Shown here: positions 23,550 through 33,541 of the stretch, piece by piece | How positions within the stretch are numbered: position 1 is the stretch's first letter | Layout: each line of letters opens with the position of its first letter | NCBI GenBank assembly: GCA_012931725.1 | Contig: CM022949.1 | Span: 47,224,980-47,288,979 of the forward strand | Origin: Litsea cubeba | Lineage: Eukaryota > Streptophyta > Magnoliopsida > Laurales > Lauraceae | Length of the DNA: 64,000 nt | Direction: 5' to 3' | The notes under the pieces: generated by a model | What the model saw: only the letters and a program-made list of their open reading frames with translations | Database searches by the model: none | Told to the model about the DNA's origin: nothing | Translations under genes and position numbers: made by a program

Positions 23550-23835
23550 AAACCGGCTATAAATGCCATCAAAACGGGCTATAAATGCCACAACCGGCTA
23601 TCAATGCCACCAAAACAAAACAGGCTATAAATGCCACAAACCGGCTATCAATGCCACCAAAAACAAAACCGGCTATCAATGCCACAAACAAAAAATTGGC
23701 TTTCAAAAAAAAATAACCCGGCTATCAATGCCACGAAACTCGGCTATCAATGCCACAAGAAAAGCTGGCTCTCATGCCAAAATTGGCTTCCATGCCACAA
23801 GCAAAAACCTGGCTTCCATGCCAAAACAATCATTT
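23550..23835 (+). repeat. CGGCTAT(A/C)AATGCCA minisatellite (element A)
   Basis: About twelve units of 18-30 bp, each with CGGCTATAAATGCCAC or CGGCTATCAATGCCAC and an A-rich linker, decaying to TGGCTTCCATGCCA at the right. The core is nearly the same as the LTR minisatellite at 11427-11510. Equivalent arrays are at 47210-47475 and from 63755 to the window end. Confidence 0.9.
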
Positions 23836-23873
23836 GAGAAAAGATTTTCACAAAATGACAACCTTTTGACCAA

Positions 23874-24076
23874 ATCCCATTTAGCAATTACTTTTATCAC
23901 AAAAAGATTCAAGTGAGCGTAGGGATAACAAAAAAAAAAAAAAAAAAGGCATCCCATTTAGCAATTACTTTTATCACAAAAAGATTCAAGTGAGCGTAGG
24001 GATAAGAAAAAAAAGAAGGCATCCCATTTAGCAATTACTTTTATCACAAAAAGATTCAAGTGAGCGTAGGGATAAC
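23874..24076 (+). repeat. 70-77-bp tandem repeat, three units (element A)
   Basis: Units start at about 23874, 23951 and 24021: ATCCCATTTAGCAATTACTT, then TTATCACAAAAAGATTCAAG and TGAGCGTAGGGATAA plus an A-rich linker. B has the same array at 47510-47705. It lies about 170 bp from the 3' end of the antisense gene. Confidence 0.9.
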
Positions 24077-24245
24077 AAAAAGAAAGAAAGTGTTCACAAG
24101 GACTACAAAGAGAACCAAAAAATACATATGGTACCAAAAAAAGAAAGTGTTCACAAGCACTACAAAAAAAATAAGTATAAAAAAAAATACAAGTGGTACT
24201 TAAAAAAAAAGAGAGAAGGATAGTTTCTGCTACAAAATCAGGAGC

Positions 24246-27200
24246 TCAATCAAAAATGGTCTCCAGCCAAGAGTTTAGCTCCTCAAGCAAACTTTTGGCC
24301 TCAGCCGTCAAGGATTCCAGTGCACGATTCTTCAAGAACTTGCCATGAGATGTTGGGGTGGGTTGAAACCCTTCTTTCGCACCGGGAAGCTTATCCCGAG
24401 CAGTTTGCCATCGTTCGCTTTCTTGAGATTTCCTTTCAAGAACTCGATTGGCATCTGCAACCCGGCGAATCAGAGCACTCTCCCTGTCACGAGCCTCCGT
24501 TATTGCAGTCCACTTGGCAGCGACTTGTGCCTGCAGATGCTCAAGACGTTTCCTGGCCTCATCGACCTCCCTATCAAGGATGTTAAGGTCATGTGTCAGC
24601 CCAATGATGTTTAGCTCTTCTGAGTTCTTCTCTCGGACTATCTGCTTCCTGCTTTGTGTAGCCTCATCCAGATTAGACTGAGCCTTATCCGCAGGGTCCA
24701 GGAACATCTCCTTGAAGAACTGGCCGTCAGGAAAACCCATGGTCTCAAACCACCTGTCACCCAGCTCAATGATCCTATCAACGATCGCCTTGGCATCTGT
24801 GACATCCAGACTAGCCTCTTTGGCATTACTGAGAATCTCCTGCACATGCTGGATCATGCCAAATCCGGCTTCTAAGTGCCCAGCAAAGAGAGTCTCAATC
24901 CAAGAGCTCAGAACCCGCACACCCACCTTCTTCGCAAAAAGAAGAGATGGCCCAGCTGAAGATTCGCCCAACTCCGTTGGTCGGCTGCTCATGTCATCAT
25001 CTATCGGAAGAGTAACAAAAGAACTCTTTCCAGTTGAAGCTGCTCCTGCTTGGGAAGGAATCTCAGCACGAGGAATCTCCTCAACATTGTCAGAACTGGT
25101 CCCAGGAGTCTCCACCTCTGGATCAACCTCTGGCATCCCTTGCTCTGGGTCTGAAGGAAGCGACGGACCCTCCATTGTCACTTCAAAACCTGCCAAAGAA
25201 ACACAAAAAGGTATGAATATGATCCTGTTTGAAAATCAATATCAGGGATATAACTACAAAATACCTTCTTTGACGACTGGCGGAACACTTTCTTCCTCCA
25301 TGAACTCATTAGAAGCATCATCAACATTTGCGTCCATCGATGGTTCAAAGTCATCGGAATCCTGTGGCAATTCAGCTGGCAAGAAATGTGTTAGCAAACC
25401 AAGTCACAGACAAAAAAAAGAAAGAAAAAAAAAAGAGAGAGAAAAAAAAAGAAGTCATACCAATTGGAGATTCTAGATTCACTCCAGAGTCCCTCGGTTC
25501 TTCTTCAGGTGCCTCGACAGGATCCGTCACCACCTCATCGACTGGAACCTCAGGCATCGCCAAGTCTTCCTCTGCTAAAAAAAAAAGAAAAGCAGAAACA
25601 AGAAGCAAATCAGAACATGGAAAAATCCCATGAAAAGAAATGGAAAGAGAAAAAGGAAGAATCATACCTTCACCGACGGTCTCTTCTTCTCGGCTTCTCT
25701 TCTCTGGAGGCTCGTCAGCATCCACTGGCACATCCTCATTGATAGTAAGAGGAACTTCCAAGTCAGGAGAGTCCTCATGCTGCCCTTTGCTGCGATGATG
25801 ACTCCTCCTCCTCTTACTCCTGCGGGCTCGCTTCTTAGAGGAACCTGCCCCGCTGTCAGAGTCAGGTTTCCCACTTGACTCCTCACTGGATGGTCTACTC
25901 TTGCCAGTAAACTCCACGGAAGCTTGCCTCTGTGCCACTTGCATCCAAGAGCCAAGTTCGGCTTCCTCCTGCTCTAGCTGCTCTAAAGCCTCATCAGGTA
26001 TTTCTCGAACAGCTTCAGAACCAATAACGCCCTGGTCATCGAGAAAGCCTATCTTGTGCTTCTCTCCAGAAAGGAAGGCCCAAACTTCCTCTCGCCGGAC
26101 GCCATCCGACTTTCCAAGGCCCTTTCCAGATGCCAGCTTCACATCAAGCTCCTTCTTGGAAAGCCCCAGATATGCCGAAAAGCTCTCCGCGAACCACTTC
26201 GCAAAGCCGGCAGTCCGGGAAGTCAGCAACACAGGATAAGAAATCATGGCTGTAGTGTCTTCAGCACTATAGAAAGCCCATGCATTTCTCCCGTCCTGTA
26301 AGCCTCCAAAGCGCTTCACCATGCTTGAAGGCGCTCCAACAGCGCCTTGAGAAAAATCCAACTACAAAGCAAAGCGAGAGGGTACATACGGCTGGATGTC
26401 GACGAAAAGATGTCTGCGGTACACCATCGTGCCGACACGTATGCTGAAAAGCCACTCTCTCTCTGCATTGGTCAAGGAATAATGTCTTCCCGACCCCGCC
26501 CTGGTAGAGTCTCGGGAGGCACCAAAATCAAAAGCCTTCTTCCGCAACTCCGGAGAAAGCTTCACTAAAGACTGCCCCATCTCGACGTCCATGAACCGTC
26601 GGATCCTCATGCGGGCAAACAAAAGTGATTCGGACACGGCTTTGCCCTTAGCCAGTCGAATCATCAGAGGATCATCATACTGTGCAGCACCCAGCCGGTG
26701 GAAGCCAGGACAGTGGTACACGTACCACGAATAAAAGATGTGGGCTGAAAATACCCTATTCATGGGAAGCCCAAGCCGAACCAAAAAAGCAGCAGCCTGC
26801 AGTTCGGTACACAGGTAGGAGTAAAGAGCTGGCACCAAAGCAAGCTGCTCTCCAAACGCCATCTAACAAGCCGGAAAAATACAGTGCGGCCTGATGTGCG
26901 TTCCATCTCCTCCAGCAAAAATAGCCTCACCAAGCCAATAAGTGAGGTAAACAGCGAGATCTCTCCGCAGTGCAATGTCAGGACATATGGCGTTTGTACT
27001 CGCACAGAAATCTCTCAACTCTTCTTGCATGGCCAAGATCTTCTTCGAACTTGGATCCTGAGCTCCGGCTTCCTGGGTCACGCCATCAGAAGACTCCCTG
27101 CTATCAAAAAAGTTGGGGAATGAAGAGTTAGAACTCTTCCAACTGCTGGATCTAACTTTCAAACCCCCCTTCTCCTTCAAAAAATCATAGAAGACGACAA

Positions 27201-28174
27201 GCTGAAAGTACAGAAGCCTGAACTCCTCAGACTGCCCCTCAAGGACGCTGTCAATCGGCATAAACTCCTCATAAAGTTTTCCAAGGATAGGCAATCCAGT
27301 AATGGTGCTCAGCTCCTTCAAAGAGTAACCAATCTCACCATTCGTCACAATGAAGGTATTGGTTTGTGGGAGGAATGACTCCAGCATAGCCAGAAGGCCT
27401 CGTCGGAAAAGATCACGGTCTCCCTAAAGGCACGGACCGCATCAAAAATCTCGGCTTCCTTCAAAACGACGCCACCAATCAGCAGGACGCGATCAGTCCA
27501 CGACTTCCACTCGGAGTCAGCATTGAAACGGCCACGAAGTCGGAAAGGCTTGATCCAATTGATGCCGTCACCGCTAAAAATACCAAGGCCCACCGGTCTC
27601 AAATCGACCGACGGATAATCAGAACCTTGGTAGCCGCTGGATGGCATCAACAGGTCCATGTCAACAGGCGACCTCTCCGTATATCCAGGAGAACCGCCAA
27701 CAAAAACCCCGGTCTTGATTACATTTGTCCTTCTCACCCAGCTTGGAGGATCTTCCCTCTTAGGGCACGTGGGGGCAAGGCTCAGAATCGAGACGGTGTG
27801 ATCAAACGTTGACCGGGTAACAACAGTCTTCTTCTCACCATCTGTTGTGAAAGAGAACTGAAAACATCTCCTCTGGTATGTCATGTCATCATGGACTGCA
27901 TCACCAAAGAAGAAGGTAGGCTTGGGCAAAACGCTCTGATCTTCCATCACCCATGGACGACTGCTTACCATGATCTTATAGAATTCCTCTCCCTTGAGAG
28001 TGATGAGTCGCTGCCTCATCTCATCTCTGTTGAGGGAGTCGCATTCTTCCAGATTTCTCTCAACATACTGGACCTTCTCAAAGGCCTGCTGAACGGCCGA
28101 ATTAGAAGATCTAGAAGATCGACGAGGTACGCTTGTAGCAGGCTCTTTACCCTTGTTCGTTCTGGAGGAACCAC
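24246..28174 (-). pseudogene. Antisense intron-containing gene (aORF), element A, exons 2-5
   Basis: Read on the minus strand. Exon 2: 28174-25668. Exon 3: 25571-25461. Exon 4: 25375-25265. Exon 5: 25189-24246, ending in TGA. Introns of 96, 85 and 75 bp start GTATG or GTATT and end CAG; all interrupt a codon after its first base, and exons 3 and 4 are each exactly 111 bp, so the joins keep one frame. Exon 2 has a segment with FLPQTNTFIVTNGEIGYSLK and LPILGKLYEEFMP that resembles the plant mobile domain. A basic stretch KKRARRSKRRRSHHRSK follows, and exon 5 has a coiled coil (LDREVDEARKRLEHLQAQVA). Breaks in exon 2: one frameshift near 27395 and TAG stops at about 26863 and 26362. Exon 1 and the promoter are missing. 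The function is unknown; a DNA-binding or silencing-related role is only a guess. Confidence 0.75.
25190..25667 (-). other. Introns 2-4 of aORF A
   Basis: Intron 2: 25667-25572. Intron 3: 25460-25376. Intron 4: 25264-25190. Each is GT...AG, T-rich before the acceptor on the minus strand (for example TTTCTTTGGCAG), and short as plant introns often are. Element B has the same introns at 49242-49147, 49035-48963 and 48863-48788 with the same splice-site bases. Confidence 0.75.
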
Positions 28175-28601
28175 CTGCAAAGGATGGAAAATAAAGAGAT
28201 CAAACATCAAAATGACAGAATCTCGCTAAAAAAATCTGGCGAAATTTTGACATGATGACGGGGCAATTCCGAAGAAAAGGAACTATCCCGAAAGAAATAG
28301 AAAGCTTGAAGATGGGCTCAACATCGCTCCGAGCTCCGAAACTCCAAACTTTCGAAACCTCAAAGTCTCCGCAAAATCAGGAAGGGCTCAACATCGCTGC
28401 AAGCTCCAAATTCCCAAATTTGCGAAAACTTTCAGGTATGCTATCACATCATGCCACAAATTTAATTTACAAAAGAATGCATGCATGAACATCTAGGTTT
28501 GCCAAAAAAAAGGACATTATCATGATGAGCAAAGAAAAAAAAAAGAAAAAAAAAGAAAACTTTCTCAAAAAAAAAGGGGGGGAAAGAAAACAAAAAAAAA
28601 G
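28175..28601 (-). other. Truncated intron 1 of aORF A, and duplication junction
   Basis: The minus strand has the intron 1 acceptor CCTTTGCAG just before 28174. The sequence matches intron 1 of B (from 51758 upward), including two ~75-bp repeats with GGCTCAACATCGCT(G/C)C(G/A)AGCTCC (about 28314-28430). Similarity to B ends in the A/G-rich tract at about 28601, where chromovirus-like LTR sequence begins. Confidence 0.7.
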
Positions 28602-29959
28602 AAATGGAGAAGATGGTTACTCTTATATAGCAATGCAAGTTGGTCCCACAACTTAAAGTTCTTGTCGGGCTAAAAATATGGCTTCCGGGGCTTCAAATGA
28701 ATTCGACGAAGAAGGCAAAGTTGTTCGAAGAAATTTCTAGTTTTCAAAATGTATATGTTTCACGAGTTTTGGCAACATTGAAATTAGTGTCCAGATTTTG
28801 GGTACAAAGACTATTTAGCCCTCAAATTGAGAAAAGTCAAGTTTAGGGCTCTCGAATGGGAACGATGTCCACATGAAAGTTGTAGGGATTAGCAAGATAA
28901 GTCAAATGGAATTAAAAACACAATTTTAGGAAATCAAAAATAAACCCCCAAGCTCACGTAATTCTGTAACAAGAACCCCCAAAGGGTCCCACAAATCAAG
29001 AAGGCTCTCAAAAATCCCCAAAGCTATTGTAAAAGCTATTCTAATCCCAAGCTTAACCAAAAACCACTAAACACACTTAAAGCTAAAACACAACTTAATT
29101 AACACTGATCGAGGTCTCTCGGGTCAGGGTCTTACAACATTGAGGCTTTAAAACTTGGTTCAATGTGTATAAGACACTCGTATGTCAAGTTTTATTCTTG
29201 GCTTGGCACCCTAGAAGATCAAGGACATTCCAAGTATCCTATATGCTTTGGTAAGTAAAAGAGTGCTCACTAGATCTTCGTGATGGGGTTTCCTTTCCAT
29301 TCCCACTCCATTTTCCTCCTAGGCCCCACCATAGCATTAGGGCTCAAAACAATCCTCTCCAATTATTTAAAACAACCCTTTTCAAGCTTTAAAATAGACC
29401 CAGGCCAGAAGGTGAGTTGGGTTGAACGAACTTGGGTTGGCTCAAGCGAACTGCTCTTTAGGAGGATTGGCTCATGCGAACTGCTCTCTGGAAGGGGTTG
29501 GCTCGAGCGAACTGCTCTCTGGAAGGGGTTGGCTCGAGCAAACTTTGTTAGGAGTCAAATTTCAGTGCAGTCTGGGGCTCTTCTTCCTTGAATTCCATAC
29601 CCCTTTTGAGCCACAAATTTTCCTACATAAAGGGGGCCTCCTTGCCTTCTCAAAACAACATTTCTCCTCCTTCAATCACTCCACATCATCACATAAAAAT
29701 ACATCTCATCTCAACCTCATTCACCACAAGAAAACCCATCATACATGAACCCATATGTAACAAAAAACGACCTTTAGCAAAAATAAAATGAACCAAGAGC
29801 AAACTCATCAAATTGCATTTATGAAATCAAAGAAGACTAGAGCAAGGAGTTGAGAAGAATGCAAGCATAAAAATCATCATGAACCAAAAGTGTAAAAACT
29901 AAGAATTCCTTACTAAACATGCTAGCATTCAAAATAAGTCAATTCATCCACTTGCCTCG
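28602..29959 (-). mobile_element. Duplicated chromovirus-like LTR sequence (unit 2)
   Basis: Near-identical copy of 5801-7164: the end of the first LTR to about 29137, then the left part of the second LTR, including the 36-bp array at 29433-29547. It keeps the three extra bases at the LTR-LTR border (TTACAACATTGAGG) that are missing at 6341-6350. It ends with CCTCG (29955-29959), the left target copy of the solo LTR. Confidence 0.8.
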
Positions 29960-32533
29960 TGTTGACACCAAAAATGTCACTTTGCCTTTTCAAGATCCAA
30001 GGAGCTACATGAAGTCGCAACTTGCCATAAATAGGCAATGCTGCTTCCAAAAAATCAAATCTTGTCAGAATCAAACAAAAACTGCAAGATCCTTCAAGAC
30101 AGCCAAAAGAGGAGTACACAAGAAGTTTCGGGCCATTTTAAAATCATTTGGCCTAACTTCGCTTCTCCGGCAGCTGAAAAGGAGCTCCCGGCGGCGAAAG
30201 CATCGGAGACACCAAATCTTCGATCAGAGCCGATGGATGGCCTCCAAATACATCCAAAAGGCTCCACGTCAAGTTCCGAGTCAAACCGGCAACGTTTGAC
30301 CATACATCAACCCTCGAACAACTAAGTCAAGCCTCTCGGCGGTGAGAACCACCGAGACCATCACTCATCAGATAGAGCACATGGACGGCTTCAAAATGCT
30401 TATAAAGGTCTAAACGTCAAATTTCAGGTCATTTCGACAACATCTGACCATAGTTTGACACTCGAAAGCCAAATCAGGCCTCTCGGCGGCGAAGCTCCCC
30501 GGGACCATGGTTTCCAAGACAGAGCCTATGGATCATCGTAAAATGACTCCAATAGGTTCCCTGTCAAATTTCAAGTCAATCGGACATCGGTTGACCGCAC
30601 ATCAAACCGCAACATCTTAATCACAACAAAAGTGAGTCTACTGGTGATAGGACCCCAAATGGCTTCAAAACTCAAACAAAAGACTATGGTTGGTCTTATT
30701 TATTGCTCAGGAGGCTTCACACCAAATTTCAGGTCATTCCGACATCGTTTGACCCAGTTTCAGCTTCTGACGGAAAATCGGCAGCTCTACGCGACAAAGT
30801 CTTTGGCTTTCTCAGGAAATTGGAAACTTTGCAAAATAAAATGTAAGGATTCTCATCAGGTTTCCTATAGGGAAATCAAGCCAATAAATGGTCAAAATGT
30901 CAAGAAAAAATACAGAAGAAAAAAGAATCGAAAAAACAGCAGAAACGGACGCAAAACGGGACAAAAAGGGGGAAAAACCCCCCCAAGGTCGCAGACCCCT
31001 GCGACCCTGGAGCCCGGGGTCGCCGGGAAGGCCCCGGAAACCCCGGTTTTCGCCGTTTTTTTCGCGATTCGAAGCGCCCAGCCTCTGGTACTTTCCAAAA
31101 TTCATACTTTTGAGACATCAAATCCTTTGACATCCGTCCAAAACACGGGTCAATCATCAAGAGTATCGAAAATAACATTGATCGCCACCCGGTCAACCAA
31201 AAAAAAGTGTGCTTTCTACCCGACCGATCGAGAAATCGACAGGACAGATGGCACCGACCCGCTGTTGGCAACAAACACCTGAAATTACATGGTCATCCGA
31301 TGTCGATCTACATGAAGATCCATCGATGATCATCGCCAGAAGAATCCCAAAAGACTCGGCACGGCCCACGACTCTTCAGATGCTCGGCGGCCACTTAATG
31401 CGATTAATTGACTAGCTTTATTACAGTCATTAATCCATTTCTTTGGACTGACCAATCAGAAACAAGCATCCGGGAGTTACAAGTCAAGAGATTCATGGCA
31501 TTTAACCCATGAAACTCCTCCCATCATGGCGATTAAAGGCGATTAAATGCCCTCAATCTCCTCCGGCCAATCAGAAGCCAAGAAAAAGGAGTTACAAAAT
31601 AAAGAATTCAATTCTGTAACTCCTCCCTTTTTGTAGCTTTATGACAATCAAGGCTCATAAACCCTCCTAAATGGCCACCTAAAAGCCTATAAATAGGAGA
31701 GCTCACCAAGAAGAAAGAAATCGAAGAGAATCACAGACGACAGCAGACAGAAATCAGAAAACAAGCACAGAAATCCAGAGAAAGAAAAAGAGAGAAAACT
31801 CTGCGGAAGTTCTACACCGATCACCGCAACAAGGTGACAAAAGTCCCTTGGGGGATACCCCCCCCCCCCAAGGTCCTTGCCTTCTCCTTCTGCCTCCAAA
31901 TGGCTTAGATGTGGCTTTTCAGTCCGTCTACTCGGCTTTTTATTGGACATAAGACCTCTTTTTGGTCTTTGTCCTCTAAAAACCCGAGGTTATAGCCAAG
32001 CCAAGCGAATCAATAGCATCCTCTGTTCTCATCTGCATGGATGATGGCGAAGCCCACATATGGCTTGCGACCGTCAATCTGAACGGGTCCCCCACAATCT
32101 CCTGAGAAGTTAGGTCCTCCTTTTCTTGCTTTTCATTGTAGTTTGTATTTTTTCAAAAGAGACAAAAATCACAACTCTTGTCTTTCATTATTGATAAGAA
32201 TTGTAAATCGGCTATAAACGCCAAAATCGGCTATAAACGCCAAAATCGGCTATAAATGCCAAAAAAAATTGCCTTTCACGGCAAATCAAGAAAATGTCTC
32301 TTTTCTTAAATATATGTGCAATGGAAAACTTGAAAGAAGTTGATTTCCTTTTTACTTGCGAAGGTTGATCTCCGGATCACCACTAGCAATTCCAAGTAAA
32401 ATAGAAAATCTGGCACACCCACGCAAAGAAATGTTGATGCACGCCTTTGCCCCCCGGTTACGAAAGGGTCGGACCTAACGGACTCACATGTCCGCCGACC
32501 TCGGTAGGACTCAGGCAGGAGCGCAGTCCATCA
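29960..32533 (+). mobile_element. Tat solo LTR with target duplication
   Basis: Complete 2,574-bp LTR from TGTTGACACC to CCATCA with no internal region. It is flanked by CCTCG at 29955-29959 and 32534-32538. It defines both LTR ends for the family. The TATA box is at 31688-31695, three minisatellite units lie near 32207-32275, and four ~150-bp U3 units lie at about 30168-30760. It occupies the same site, with the same target bases, as element A, so it is probably that insertion after duplication and LTR-LTR recombination. Confidence 0.9.
31688..31695 (+). promoter_or_regulatory. TATA box of Tat solo LTR
   Basis: TATAAATA followed by GGAGAGCTC, as in LTRs A and C. The promoter of the solo LTR looks intact and faces right, toward 32534. 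Confidence 0.65.
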
Positions 32534-32538
32534 CCTCG

Positions 32539-33541
32539 GTACTAAACATGCTAGCATTCAAAATAAGTCAATTCATCCACTTGCCTTGTCTCCAATGGGA
32601 TTAATTAGCCCTCGAACACACTTCCAAGCCCACAATCCACAAGCTACACAAAAACCCCAAAATACACCCATTTAGAACCCAAAATGGCCAAAACAATGAA
32701 CAAGAAGGAGAAAGCTTACAATAATGGAGGTGAAGACTCTTTAGGGTTAGAAAAACACAAATCAAGCAGAAGGGGACGATTGATTACTTGGAAGAGCTTC
32801 AAATGTCCAAAGCTTGCTCAAGAAGAACCCTAGTATGGCTGGGTTTCTCTTCAAAAAGTATCAATGGGAAGCTCTCATGGTGGGGAAGAAGAAGATGAAG
32901 TCTCATTCTCCATTTGGGCAAGAGTTGGTGTGGATTGGAAGGGAAGAAGCAAGAAGAAGAGGAAGAAGAAAGGGAAACCATAGCATGGTTGGAGCCAAAT
33001 CTTCTACAACAAACATGAGAAAAAAGGGGAAAAGGGAAAAGGGCTCTCTTTATATAGAAAGTGAAGGTGGGTCCCACAACTAACAAGACTTGTCAGGCGT
33101 AAAACACAGGTTTCCGTGCCTCAGGTGAGTTTGAAAAAGAAGGGAAAAATGCTTGTAATAAAATCTACTTTCTGAAATGTACATATTTCGCAGGGTTTGG
33201 AGACATCGGAAATTGTGTCCAAATATTGTGTAAAAAGACTATTTTTCCCTTGAAATTGGAGAAGTTGGGTTTCGAGGTCTCGAACAGGGACGTAGTGAAC
33301 ATGAAAGCTGTAGAGGCTAACAAGATCAATCAATCGGAGTTAAAACACAAATTTTTCGAAATCGCAGATAAGCCCCCACACTAATGCAAAATTACTAAAA
33401 GGACCCTCAAAGAGTCCCATTAAATCAAAAGGGCTCTCAAAATTCCCCAAAGCTATATAAAAGCTATTTTAGTCCCAAACCTAAAATAAAATCCACTGAT
33501 CCCACTTCCCAATTTCTCTCTAATTTCACTCTCTTTGGTGA
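32539..33541 (-). mobile_element. Chromovirus-like LTR remainder
   Basis: Continues the second chromovirus-like LTR beyond the solo LTR. It first repeats about 48 bp found just left of the solo LTR (the ACTAAACATGCTAGCATTCA block), then matches 5370-6300 of the first LTR in order, including a minus-strand TATATAAAG near 33049-33057. The repeated 48 bp suggests a short tandem repeat at the target. The LTR is cut at 33541 by element B; GGTGA at 33537-33541 is the expected left target copy. Confidence 0.7.

Larger units (their letters stand above)
5801..28601. repeat. Tandem duplication, unit 1
   Basis: Positions 5801-7164 reappear at 28602-29959 with only scattered differences and two small indels (9 bp shorter and 3 bp longer in the second). 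In both places the sequence runs into the same Tat LTR at the same site, preceded by CCTCG. The join at 28601/28602 shares the microhomology GAAATGGAGAA with 5800-5810 and lies in an A-rich tract. The simplest reading is a tandem duplication of about 22.8 kb whose breakpoint lies in intron 1 of the antisense gene of element A. Confidence 0.7.
7165..28601 (+). mobile_element. Tat-type Ty3/gypsy element A, 3' end missing
   Basis: Order: 5' LTR (7165-11774), PBS, 1.8-kb leader, gag, acidic linker, protease, G-patch-like motif, RT, RNase H, second RNase H, integrase, minisatellites, and an antisense gene with introns. The second (archaeal-type) RNase H before the integrase is the hallmark of the plant Tat lineage. 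The element lacks exon 1 of the antisense gene, the 3' untranslated part and the 3' LTR, which were cut off by the duplication breakpoint at 28601. The sense reading frames hold several stops and frameshifts, so it is not autonomous. Confidence 0.85.

Noticed and set aside
23550..23835. CRISPR-like array of short spaced repeats
   Set aside because: The linkers are short, A-rich and alike, there are no cas genes, and the DNA is clearly from a plant; it is a minisatellite.
22635..24245. Envelope-like gene after integrase
   Set aside because: No sense-strand open frame with membrane segments exists between integrase and the aORF; only repeats.
24320..25476. Plus-strand open frames overlapping the antisense gene
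   Set aside because: They are shadow frames of the minus-strand exons, without domains of their own.
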